Assembly (NCBI GenBank): GCA_964403325.1
Contig: CAYOFO010000005.1
Span: forward strand, 1 to 44,844
Reading direction: 5' to 3'
DNA from: CAZQNF01 sp964403325
GTDB taxonomy: Bacteria; Patescibacteriota; Patescibacteriia; Magasanikbacterales; GWA2-37-8
DNA: 44,844 nucleotides
Below the pieces are notes generated by a model. The model searched no databases, was not told the origin of the DNA, and was given only the letters and a program-made list of their open reading frames with translations. A program made the position numbers and the translations under genes. Within the stretch, counting starts at the first letter, position 1. Each line of letters opens with the position of its first letter. Positions 8,601 to 15,399 of the stretch are shown piece after piece.

Positions 8601-9374
8601 ATGAAAAAATATTGGTTGTACGTGGGAATTTTTGTAATTTTTGGACTTTTGGCGGTTCATCCGGTTTTAGCCGCGCCATTTGTTGATGCCGATGGAGATG
8701 GTTTGTCGGATAGCGAGGAAGTGAGCCTTTACCATAGCGATCCGCATAATGCTGATACGGATGGCGATGGTTACGGTGATGGCAATGAGGTCAGTCATGG
8801 TTATTCACCCATCAATCCGCAACCGATTAAAATGGTTGATCTCGATACGGATCACGATGGTTTAAATGATGATTTGGAAATAGCTCTTGGCACGAATTTG
8901 GCTGATCCGGATACAGACGGTGATGGTGTGAAAGATAAAGACGAGGTATTTTCGGGTTTTAATCCTTTGGTTGGAAATAAAGATCGTCGCGTTGAGCGGC
9001 GGGTGGAGGTGGATTTAACCACGCAAACGCTTAAGTATTACTTTAATGATATTTTACTTGGGTCAATGCCGGTTTCGACCGGGATCTTAAAATGGCCAAC
9101 ACCGGTAGGTGAGTATGAAGTTTTACGCAAAGTGCCGGTCATTCGCTATACGGGTGTAGGCTATGATTATCCCAATACTAAATGGAATTTGGAATTTAAA
9201 CGGCATTTTTACCTTCATACCGCCTACTGGCATAATGATTTTGGTATCCGGCCGCGGAGTCATGGGTGTGTGAATATGAAGCAGTCGGATGTGGAAAAAC
9301 TGTACAGTTTTTTGGATGTTGGGGATGCGGTGAAAGTGGTGGGCAAGACGCCGTATAAAGTAGCGAAGAAGTAA
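8601..9374 (+). CDS. Exported L,D-transpeptidase (YkuD) with calcium-binding repeats
   Basis: Peptidoglycan cross-linking enzyme of the YkuD fold. ATG 8601 is chosen because it gives a clean signal peptide (MKKYWLYVGIFVIFG... VLAAP, cleavage near residue 26). Residues about 29-125 carry thrombospondin type-3/EF-hand-like calcium motifs (DADGDGLSDSEE, DTDGDGYGDGNE, DTDHDGLNDDLE, DTDGDGVKDKDE). Residues about 133-250 form the YkuD domain, with HTAYWH... and the active site RSHGCVNM (Cys about residue 223). This fusion suits an envelope enzyme stabilised by Ca2+. A copy of its last ~50 nt recurs at 10487-10539. Confidence 0.92.
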   Translation: MKKYWLYVGIFVIFGLLAVHPVLAAPFVDADGDGLSDSEEVSLYHSDPHNADTDGDGYGDGNEVSHGYSPINPQPIKMVDLDTDHDGLNDDLEIALGTNLADPDTDGDGVKDKDEVFSGFNPLVGNKDRRVERRVEVDLTTQTLKYYFNDILLGSMPVSTGILKWPTPVGEYEVLRKVPVIRYTGVGYDYPNTKWNLEFKRHFYLHTAYWHNDFGIRPRSHGCVNMKQSDVEKLYSFLDVGDAVKVVGKTPYKVAKK

Positions 9375-9395
9375 AAGTTTTGTCTGGATGTACAT

Positions 9396-9425
9396 TTGCA
9401 AGTAGAGTTATTTTAGGTATACAAT
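9396..9425 (+). promoter_or_regulatory. Putative promoter for the A1-B1 cassette
   Basis: TTGCAA (9396-9401) with TATACA (9418-9423, 16-nt spacer) or TACAAT (9420-9425, 18-nt spacer), about 50 nt before the start at 9478. Confidence 0.45.
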
Positions 9426-9477
9426 TCTTTTAATTAACTCGGTTTTAAAAAGTTTTTATTCATTAGGAAAAGATTTT

Positions 9478-9942
9478 ATGAATAATAGTGAAATGGAATT
9501 TGTAGGGCAAGTGGTTCCAGAATTGCCTGAAGCGCATTTACGAACCCAAATTTCGCAGCAAAGACAGGAAGATGGGCTTCGAGTAGAAAAAACAAAAGAG
9601 TCCCCGGTGGCAAGGAGGAGTGGTGAATGGTGTGGGAATAAATTTGAAAAAATAGGTATGTGTATGGGCTTGTTTGGATTATTGGCAGTTGGAGAACCTT
9701 TGGCCGTAGGCTTGTATGGTCGTGAATTTTACGGTAACACAGATCATTTTAATACCGTAGGGGATCGTGTAGCCGAAGCTTTGGAAATACCAGTTATAAA
9801 AAAGAATAATGTAATGAATGAGGCGAGATCATGCGAAACGTTGTTGGGATACTTTGCTGCTGTGGTAGGGTGGGGCCTTATGCGTGCTAGTTCAATAAAG
9901 AGAGCAGGTGTGAAGATGGGTAATTTCGATTTTGAAAAATAA
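9478..9942 (+). CDS. Hypothetical two-helix membrane protein, family A copy 1
   Basis: A 154-residue protein not recognised as a known family. The N terminus (GQVVPELPEAHLRTQ) matches that of the gene at 11100 (GEVVPELPETSLKTD), followed by a charged, probably disordered stretch and RRSGEWCGNKF. Two hydrophobic segments (about residues 61-81 and 122-137) suggest a hairpin membrane protein. Unlike copies 2 and 3 it lacks the C-terminal DDLYxxLxxxNP motif. A purine-rich AGGAAAAG precedes the ATG. It is followed 22 nt later by a family B gene, and the A-B pair recurs downstream. Confidence 0.7.
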   Translation: MNNSEMEFVGQVVPELPEAHLRTQISQQRQEDGLRVEKTKESPVARRSGEWCGNKFEKIGMCMGLFGLLAVGEPLAVGLYGREFYGNTDHFNTVGDRVAEALEIPVIKKNNVMNEARSCETLLGYFAAVVGWGLMRASSIKRAGVKMGNFDFEK

Positions 9943-9964
9943 AATAACTTTAATTTATAAAATT

Positions 9965-10267
9965 ATGAATTTTTTCGATCAACTTTTTGAAGGATCAGGT
10001 TTAACCGAAGAAGAAAAAGCAAGATGTAGTTTGCAGTTTTCGGTAGTAGTAATTTTAACTTTACTTAAAAATTTAGAACCAAAACTTTCTGAAACAGAAA
10101 AGAAGCAAATAGAAGCTTGGGATAAAGAACAAAAATATGAAGAGGTTCTAAAATTTATCCGCAGTAAATATTCCGATGAGGAATGGGAAGTTGTTTTAAA
10201 AAAAGAAATTCAGCCCCTTGTAGATAGTTATATTTCTGAAGTTATAGATGGTTTACGCGCACCTTAG
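9965..10267 (+). CDS. Hypothetical helical protein, family B copy 1
   Basis: 100 residues. ATG 9965 is chosen because the paralogue at 11622 starts with the same MNFFDQLFEG. The two are about 75% identical over nearly their whole length (CSLQFSVVVI, EAWDKEQKYEE, FIRSKYS, EEWEVVLKK, QPLVDSYISEVI). The protein is helical and charged, with one amphipathic-hydrophobic segment (LQFSVVVILTLLK). No known family is recognised. Its last residues (LRAP) diverge from copy 3, where family A pseudogene sequence begins just downstream. Confidence 0.75.
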   Translation: MNFFDQLFEGSGLTEEEKARCSLQFSVVVILTLLKNLEPKLSETEKKQIEAWDKEQKYEEVLKFIRSKYSDEEWEVVLKKEIQPLVDSYISEVIDGLRAP

Positions 10268-10269
10268 AT

Positions 10270-10477
10270 CTTGCGCAATTCATTGGTTTTTCTTTAGCCG
10301 TCGATGCAATAATTGCCCAATACCAGAAATTTACCGGTAATTACTAAGGTTCTACATGACGGATTAGATCATTTAAGCCCGGTGCAAAAAGATCGTTTAT
10401 GCTTGTCGGAATTGGTATTAGGAATCGTGGTATGTTTTGGGGCATACACCATTCACTGTGGGTTAAGAAAAAAATAA
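10270..10477 (+). pseudogene. Frameshifted 3' remnant of a family A gene
   Basis: Two adjacent frames join by a +1 shift at about 10345. The first reads IGFSLAVDAIIAQYQKF and ends at TAA 10345; the second reads VLHDGLDHLSPVQKDRL then LGIVVCFGAYTIH to TAA 10475. The second part lines up with copy 3 (FLHGQSDELTRREKRDL, then LGILLNLGAWFSN), so this is the C-terminal half of a fourth A copy. No start codon or N-terminal part remains. Confidence 0.6.
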
Positions 10478-10486
10478 TTTACTAAT

Positions 10487-10539
10487 GACGTGGAGAAAGT
10501 GGTGGGCAAGACGCCGTATAAGGTAGTGAAGAAGTAAAA
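10487..10539 (+). repeat. Duplicated 3' end of the L,D-transpeptidase gene
   Basis: Matches 9324-9376 with about five differences in 53 nt, including the words GTGGTGGGCAAGACGCCGTA and the GAAGAAGTAAAA that holds the transpeptidase stop. It lies just before family A copy 2, in the same relative place as the genuine end before copy 1. This marks the edge of a segmental duplication. Confidence 0.85.
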
Positions 10540-10577
10540 TTTATAGTATGCTATTTATACCTTTTTAATTATTTTTT

Positions 10578-10973
10578 ATGAGTGAAGATTCTTATATGTA
10601 TGGTGAGAGAGTGGTGAAATTGCCTGCTGAACCTTTGGTTACTCCGAATTCTGAAAGCGAAAATTTGCCGCCCAGCAAAGAAATGTCGTCGGCAAAAGAA
10701 ATGAGTGAACGTAGTACTGCATGGTATTTAAGACATTCGCTAAAAATATTAGAAGGTGAGAGTTTTGTATTTTCGGGAGGGGGTATGGCATTGGTCACAA
10801 CTTCTTTTTTAGAGCAACACTCTGTTCACTGGTACGGTGTTTTTCTTACCGGGTTGGGGGTGGCTTTAGGTATATTGCATGATAAATTGGAAAGCAAGAA
10901 AAAAAATTCTACTTCTGGCGCAGATGACTTGTATGAAGAGCTTAAAAGAAATAATCCTAATTTAGGTAATTAA
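10578..10973 (+). CDS. Hypothetical two-helix membrane protein, family A copy 2
   Basis: 131 residues, of unknown family. The N terminus (YGERVVKLPAEPL) is a diverged version of the VVPELPE motif. Two hydrophobic segments are FVFSGGGMALVTTSFL and WYGVFLTGLGVALGIL (about residues 61-95). The C terminus ADDLYEELKRNNPN matches ETDDLYRKLILDNP of copy 3. It is shorter than copies 1 and 3 because the linker between the helices is brief. The B partner downstream is broken. Confidence 0.65.
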   Translation: MSEDSYMYGERVVKLPAEPLVTPNSESENLPPSKEMSSAKEMSERSTAWYLRHSLKILEGESFVFSGGGMALVTTSFLEQHSVHWYGVFLTGLGVALGILHDKLESKKKNSTSGADDLYEELKRNNPNLGN

Positions 10974-10993
10974 AGCTTTGATTTTTTAAAATT

Positions 10994-11062
10994 ATGCAAT
11001 TTTTGATGAACTTTTTGCAGGGCTAGACATAAAACCAGAAGAGAAATTAAAATGTTTTTAAG
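10994..11062 (+). pseudogene. Truncated remnant of a family B gene
   Basis: The stretch from ATG 10994 aligns with the first ~65 nt of the intact B genes (GAACTTTTTGCAGGG against CAACTTTTTGAAGGA, then CCAGAAGAGAAATTAAAATG against a similar run). It contains indels and a stop, and the rest of the gene is missing. It occupies the expected B position after A copy 2. Confidence 0.6.
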
Positions 11063-11099
11063 TTTAATAAAGTTTTAATTATTAATTGAAAGTATTTTT

Positions 11100-11588
11100 A
11101 TGGAACAACGAGAACCAGAATTAAGTTTAATGGGAGAGGTGGTTCCTGAATTGCCAGAAACATCTCTGAAAACAGACTTAACGAGCAGTGAAAGAGGTGG
11201 AGATGGTAAAAATTTGGATGGAGAAAGTAAAGATCGTAAACATGACGGTCCTATTCAAAGAAGGAGTTATGAGTGGGCTAGAAGTATCTTATTGACTGTC
11301 CAGCTCACTGGTGTCGCGATGACCGTTGATACAATGTTCGGCGAAGCATATCAAGATTTGAGTGTGGTTAATAAGTTTTTGCATGGCCAATCGGATGAAT
11401 TAACTCGAAGAGAAAAACGTGATTTAAATTTAAATCAGTCGTCATTAGGAATATTGTTAAATTTGGGAGCATGGTTTAGCAATACAATGCTAAAAATAAA
11501 ATATAGACGATTACCTGCAACTAGTGATGAAACGGATGATCTCTATAGGAAGCTAATTTTGGATAATCCTGTAAAAGATCAGAAATAG
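11100..11588 (+). CDS. Hypothetical two-helix membrane protein, family A copy 3
   Basis: 162 residues. The N terminus MGEVVPELPETSLKTD matches copy 1; a charged linker leads to RRSYEWARS (compare RRSGEWCGN in copy 1). Two hydrophobic segments lie at about residues 60-80 and 116-136, and the C terminus DDLYRKLILDNP is shared with copy 2. No known family or catalytic motif is seen. It is followed 33 nt later by an intact B gene, so this is the best-preserved A-B cassette. Confidence 0.7.
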   Translation: MEQREPELSLMGEVVPELPETSLKTDLTSSERGGDGKNLDGESKDRKHDGPIQRRSYEWARSILLTVQLTGVAMTVDTMFGEAYQDLSVVNKFLHGQSDELTRREKRDLNLNQSSLGILLNLGAWFSNTMLKIKYRRLPATSDETDDLYRKLILDNPVKDQK

Positions 11589-11621
11589 TAATGAAGATGT
11601 TATTTTTAGCTAATTTAAACT

Positions 11622-11915
11622 ATGAATTTTTTTGACCAACTTTTTGAAGGTGTTAATTTAACTGATGAAGAAAAAATAAAATGCAGTTTACAGTTTTCAG
11701 TAGTGGTAATTGTAACTTTGCTTAAAAAGTTAGAACAAAAACTTAGCGAAGCAGAAAAGAAACAAGTAGAAACTTGGGATAAAGAACAAAAGTATGAAGA
11801 ATTAGTTTCCTTTATCCGCAGTAAATATTCCAATGAAGAATGGGAAGTTGTTTTGAAAAAGGATGTTCAACCGTTGGTAGACAGTTATATCTCCGAAGTT
11901 ATAGAGGGAAAATAA
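11622..11915 (+). CDS. Hypothetical helical protein, family B copy 3
   Basis: 97 residues, close paralogue of the gene at 9965. Conserved blocks: MNFFDQLFEG, LTDEEKIKCSLQFSVVVI, WDKEQKYEELV, IRSKYSNEEWEVVLKK and QPLVDSYISEVIEG. Predicted all-helical with a hydrophobic N-terminal half; no signal peptide. The consistent position behind an A gene suggests that A and B act together. The next gene follows by 25 nt. Confidence 0.75.
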   Translation: MNFFDQLFEGVNLTDEEKIKCSLQFSVVVIVTLLKKLEQKLSEAEKKQVETWDKEQKYEELVSFIRSKYSNEEWEVVLKKDVQPLVDSYISEVIEGK

Positions 11916-11940
11916 ATGGTTTTTTTAATCTTTGCAGTGT

Positions 11941-12570
11941 ATGTCCGAGTATGGGATACCGCGCCATGTTGAAGGCGAAGGGGCTGAAGCTCCGTTGTTT
12001 CATGAATTATGTGATGTTCGTCTGGAGCTCCGCGATCAATCAGATGCAAAATTAGCAGCCGAAATCGCCAACCTTCCTGTTTTAGACCAAGTCTTTAATC
12101 GGCACGCTCAGGTGGGAAGATTTTTTATACAAATGGAGGAGGCGATTAATGCTGGTATGACCTATACTAGGTACCTAAGAAAGTCCGAGCGAGAAGGTCT
12201 TGCTAGGTGGGTAGAAGCATTGCGTGCTTGTCAACCAGATGACGAAGAAGATGAGAGTGCTGAACAGGGTGAAATGCAGGATGAAACGGTGGTTCAAGGC
12301 ATGGTAGAACCCGTCGGGCGCAGCGTGGATAGCAGTAAGAGTGCTTACCCTTTGCCAAATTTTGATATAAAAATAAGTCTCAAAGATCCTCGTGTTGCGA
12401 GTGACCTTGGCGCGCTGCTCGCCAAAGATTTGTTGAAGGTTGTTATTACTCATCCGGTATTGCTAGATTTTTTTTCACTGATGGCTGGGGCGGTGCAGAG
12501 AGGTTGTTCTTATCGAGATTTTTTACGGTCACAGGAGGCTGAAATGAAAAGACTTGGGCAGGCGAGCTAG
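11941..12570 (+). CDS. Hypothetical protein with an internal duplication
   Basis: 209 residues from ATG 11941; the frame is open slightly further up, without a good start. Two related halves flank an acidic, probably disordered linker (about residues 95-130). Half 1 has LELRDQSDAKLAAEI, LPVLDQVF and AGMTYTRYLRKSERE. Half 2 has ISLKDPRVASDLGALL, HPVLLDFF and RGCSYRDFLRSQEAE. The shared signature is G-x-[ST]-Y-x-x-[YF]-L-R-x-x-E. It is soluble with no membrane segment and of unknown function. It may belong with the upstream A-B cassettes or simply follow them. Confidence 0.65.
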   Translation: MSEYGIPRHVEGEGAEAPLFHELCDVRLELRDQSDAKLAAEIANLPVLDQVFNRHAQVGRFFIQMEEAINAGMTYTRYLRKSEREGLARWVEALRACQPDDEEDESAEQGEMQDETVVQGMVEPVGRSVDSSKSAYPLPNFDIKISLKDPRVASDLGALLAKDLLKVVITHPVLLDFFSLMAGAVQRGCSYRDFLRSQEAEMKRLGQAS

Positions 12571-12600
12571 TTTGGTTTCGGGAGCGGGTTGGGTGAGCGT

Positions 12601-12628
12601 TTGACAATTTGTGTCAGGTTGGTATACT
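12601..12628 (+). promoter_or_regulatory. Consensus sigma-70 promoter of nusA
   Basis: TTGACA (12601-12606), 16-nt spacer, TATACT (12623-12628). Transcription would start near 12635, leaving a leader of about 85 nt that begins with the hairpin at 12642-12666. Confidence 0.75.
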
Positions 12629-12641
12629 TAGGGTCAATATC

Positions 12642-12673
12642 AAGAGCATCTACCGTAGATGCTCTTTCTTTTA
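12642..12673 (+). terminator. Intrinsic terminator hairpin in the nusA leader
   Basis: Perfect 11-bp stem AAGAGCATCTA / TAGATGCTCTT with a CCG loop, followed by the T-rich TCTTTTAT. It lies downstream of the nusA promoter and upstream of the ATG. It can terminate read-through from the preceding gene and also act on the nascent nusA transcript. A candidate second -10 (TATAAT, 12688-12693) lies after it, without a clear -35. Confidence 0.7.
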
Positions 12674-12720
12674 TCTTGGTATTTGTTTATAATACCGTTA
12701 CTTAAAATTACTCTATTTGT

Positions 12721-13968
12721 ATGGCTTCAGATATTACCAAAGCAATTCAAGCGCTGTGCGTCGAAAAAAACTTGTCCGAAGAATCGGTCATGGAAACCAT
12801 TGAGCTGGCGCTCGCGGCCGCTTATCGCAAGGATTTTGGTATCAAACAGCAAAATAAACAGCAAAATGTTAAGGTTAAATTTGATGCTGAAACCGGCGAT
12901 ATGAAGGTGTGGGATGAAAAAATCGTGGTGGCTGATATTGACGCCGATGTCTTGGAAAAAGGCCAAAACGAACTGCTCGAGCTGCGTGAAGCTGCTCGCG
13001 CTGATGGTAGAGAATTGAGCGAAGAAGAAACAGCTCATTTACCGAAATTTAATAGTAAAACCGAAATCATGCTCAGCGAAGCACAAACCATTGAACCTGA
13101 CGCCGAACTGGGTGATGTGCTTGAAATCCCGCTTGAAATTCCACGTGATTTTGGTCGCATGGCTGCCCAAACCGCGAAGCAAGTAATTATCCAAAAAATT
13201 CGTGAAGCCGAAAGAAACCTCGTTTTTGGTGATTTTAAAAACCAAGAAGGGGAGATTGTAATGGGAACAGTGCAGCGCGCTGAAAGCCGTAAAGTACTTA
13301 TTGATTTGGGTAAAATTACCGCTCTTTTGCCGCCCGAAGAGCAAAGTGCGAACGATAAATATCGTCCCGGTTCGCGTATGAAATTTTTGGTTCGCACCGT
13401 AGCTATGGGAGTACGTGGTCCAGAAGTTATTGTATCGCGCGCTCATCCCGATTTTGTGAAGAATATTTTTATGGAAGAAATTCCGGAAGTTACCAGTGGA
13501 GTTATCCAGGTAAAAGGAGTGGCCCGTGAAGCCGGTTTTCGCTCCAAGGTGGCTGTATTTACCGCTGATCCGTCCATTGACCCGATTGGTTCGTGTATTG
13601 GGCAGCGTGGCAGTCGTATTACTACCATCATCGAAGAGTTGGGTGGCGAAAAAATTGATGTGGTAGAGTACAGTAGTGATGAGAAAAAATATATTTTACA
13701 CGCTCTTTCTCCAGCTAAGGCTACCAGCCTAACGCTTGATGAAACCAATAAAACAGCTGAAGTTTTAGTGCCTTCCGAACAATTTTCGCTCGCTATTGGT
13801 CGCGGCGGACAAAACGTACGTTTGGCGTCAGAGCTCACTGGTTGGAAAATAAATGTACGCGAAGATGTAAAAGCCGAAGTACCATCGGCTGAAGCGGAAA
13901 GCGCATCTGTCAATTCTGAGGAAAATGACGAGGCTCCCGAAGAAAGTCAAGAAGGTACAGAAGAATAA
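12721..13968 (+). CDS. nusA: Transcription termination/antitermination factor NusA
   Basis: RNA-polymerase-binding elongation factor, 415 residues. Domains in order: N-terminal polymerase-binding domain with an acidic insertion (about 1-170), S1 domain (GEIVMGTVQRAESRKVLIDLG, from about 177), KH1 (CIGQRGSRI near residue 291) and KH2 (AIGRGGQNVRLASELTGW near residue 358). A Glu/Ser-rich acidic tail ends the protein; the E. coli-type C-terminal repeats are absent. The ATG lies directly downstream of the promoter-hairpin leader and has no Shine-Dalgarno. yidC follows 26 nt downstream. Confidence 0.95.
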   Translation: MASDITKAIQALCVEKNLSEESVMETIELALAAAYRKDFGIKQQNKQQNVKVKFDAETGDMKVWDEKIVVADIDADVLEKGQNELLELREAARADGRELSEEETAHLPKFNSKTEIMLSEAQTIEPDAELGDVLEIPLEIPRDFGRMAAQTAKQVIIQKIREAERNLVFGDFKNQEGEIVMGTVQRAESRKVLIDLGKITALLPPEEQSANDKYRPGSRMKFLVRTVAMGVRGPEVIVSRAHPDFVKNIFMEEIPEVTSGVIQVKGVAREAGFRSKVAVFTADPSIDPIGSCIGQRGSRITTIIEELGGEKIDVVEYSSDEKKYILHALSPAKATSLTLDETNKTAEVLVPSEQFSLAIGRGGQNVRLASELTGWKINVREDVKAEVPSAEAESASVNSEENDEAPEESQEGTEE

Positions 13969-13994
13969 TCAGATTTAATCGTCGCCTATTTTCT

Positions 13995-14774
13995 ATGTCA
14001 TCACTTTTTCACGTCGTTTTATACCAACCGATTTTTAACCTGTTTGTATTTTTATACAACATTGTGCCAGGGCATGACCTGGGTTTGGTAATTTTACTTA
14101 TTACCATCCTGATTCGCTTGGCACTTTTGCCCCTCACTAAGGCACAAATTAACGCCCAACAATCAGCCAAAGTATTGCAGCCAAAAATCGATGCCGCCAA
14201 AAAACAGTTTGCGAACGATAAGCAGGCCCAATCCCAGGCTATCATGGAAATTTATAAGCAGCATAAAGTTAATCCAGCCAGCGGTTGCTTACCAATACTT
14301 GTGCAGTTGCCAATTCTCATTGCCCTCTACTATGTTTTGCAGGATGGTTTGGTGAGTGCTAATCTGCAAGCTACTTTGTATGCTTTTGTGCACAATCCCG
14401 GCAAAATAAATACCGTCTCGCTCACGTTATTCGATTTGGCTCATCCAAATGTGGTTTTGGCGGTTTTGGCCGGTGTTGCTCAATTTTGGCAGGCTAAGCT
14501 CATGATGGGAAAAAATACTACGGTTCCTAAAATACCGGGTGCAGAAGACGAAAGCATGATGAATATTATGAATAAACAAATGCTCTATATGATGCCGGTT
14601 TTGACCGCCATTATTGGTATGCGCCTTCCGGCCGGCCTAACGCTCTATTGGTTTTTTGGTACTGTACTCATGGCGTTGCAGCAAATTTTTCTCTCCAAAA
14701 AGACAGCCGACAACCAACCTCCGGCCATACCTTCTTCCCAGCCTCCTGTAATCGAGGGTCAAATTGTCGGGTAG
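13995..14774 (+). CDS. yidC: YidC/Oxa1 family membrane protein insertase
   Basis: Inserts and folds inner-membrane proteins. 259 residues, the short form without the large periplasmic domain of proteobacterial YidC. Features: a first helix near residues 12-25, LVILLITILIRLALLPLT with the conserved Arg in the membrane groove, a cytoplasmic helical hairpin rich in Lys/Gln (about 48-90), GCLPILVQLPILIALYYVL, and C-terminal helices with AGLTLYWFFG. A Pro/Gln-rich tail follows. It lies 26 nt after nusA and is probably co-transcribed. Confidence 0.93.
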   Translation: MSSLFHVVLYQPIFNLFVFLYNIVPGHDLGLVILLITILIRLALLPLTKAQINAQQSAKVLQPKIDAAKKQFANDKQAQSQAIMEIYKQHKVNPASGCLPILVQLPILIALYYVLQDGLVSANLQATLYAFVHNPGKINTVSLTLFDLAHPNVVLAVLAGVAQFWQAKLMMGKNTTVPKIPGAEDESMMNIMNKQMLYMMPVLTAIIGMRLPAGLTLYWFFGTVLMALQQIFLSKKTADNQPPAIPSSQPPVIEGQIVG

Positions 14775-14824
14775 GAAATGTAAAATACAAAATAAAATAC
14801 AAGCTTTTTAAGCTTTTAGGTATG

Positions 14825-14940
14825 AGCTTTTAGCTGTTAGGTTTAAACTTTTTTTGCTCGTCCTCATTGCGAGGAATGAAGTGGCCTGCCTATTGACGGG
14901 TATGAAAATATAAAAACAATTGACGGTAAAGTTTCCTCAT
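14825..14940 (-). repeat. Interspersed ~125 bp repeat, copy 3 (inverted)
   Basis: The reverse complement matches copies 1 and 2: CATTGCGAGGAATGAAGTGG on the plus strand corresponds to the CTTCGTTCCTCGCAATG core, followed by the ATTGACGGG...TATGAAAATATAAAAACAATTGACGG counterpart. It is more diverged than copies 1 and 2 are from each other. It lies between yidC and the PRC-barrel gene, flanked by AGCTTTTAGCT-type words. Confidence 0.85.
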
Positions 14941-15010
14941 TCAAATTCAATACCTCAAAGCTAAAAGCTCTTAGCTCACAACTCGTCCCTAAAAACTTCA
15001 ACACTAAAGT

Positions 15011-15307
15011 ATGCGCATTTATTTTCACCAATTGATCCATTTGCCGGTAGTAACGCGTATGGGGGTGAAATTGGGGCAGGTACAGGATGTGGAAATTGAA
15101 GTAGAAACGCATGGGGTAGTAGCGTATAGTGTGGGTGGGAAGTTTTTTGGAAAAGATGCCTATCGGATTGTCCCTGGGCAAGTAGTCTGCATCACAGACA
15201 CAGAAATGATAGTAGATGATGCAATTTTAAAAGATCGCGCGGCGTCTGAGTCTGTAGTAGGCTCGAGAGTATCGCTTGAGTCCGTGAATTCTGTCCAAGC
15301 AGAATAA
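15011..15307 (+). CDS. PRC-barrel domain protein
   Basis: 98 residues. The N-terminal ~70 residues read as one PRC-barrel (LIHLPVVTRMGVKLGQVQDVEIE ... AYRIVPGQVVCITDTEMIVDDAI). The short Ser/Val-rich tail has no motif. PRC-barrels occur in RimM and photosynthetic reaction-centre H subunits and mediate protein or RNA contacts; stand-alone forms are of unknown role. A strong terminator follows 15 nt after the stop. Confidence 0.75.
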   Translation: MRIYFHQLIHLPVVTRMGVKLGQVQDVEIEVETHGVVAYSVGGKFFGKDAYRIVPGQVVCITDTEMIVDDAILKDRAASESVVGSRVSLESVNSVQAE

Positions 15308-15321
15308 GCTTTTTTGCCACA

Positions 15322-15350
15322 ACAGTCGGTTTGCCACCGACTGTTTTTTT
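15322..15350 (+). terminator. Intrinsic terminator after the PRC-barrel gene
   Basis: Stem ACAGTCGGT / ACCGACTGT with a TTGCC-type loop, followed by an uninterrupted run of Ts. It ends the nusA-yidC-PRC transcription unit. Confidence 0.9.
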
Positions 15351-15358
15351 GCGAGCGA

Positions 15359-15387
15359 TTGTACACTCAGTTGTTCTTGAGTATACT
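15359..15387 (+). promoter_or_regulatory. Putative promoter for the nucleotidyltransferase gene
   Basis: TTGTAC (15359-15364), 17-nt spacer, TATACT (15382-15387). The start codon at 15400 is only ~6 nt past the expected transcription start, so the mRNA would be nearly leaderless. Confidence 0.6.
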
Positions 15388-15399
15388 TAAATAAAAAAT

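Noticed and set aside
13035..13446. Long minus-strand open frames opposite nusA
   Set aside because: They overlap a certain gene, have unlikely composition and show no motif; they are shadows of nusA.
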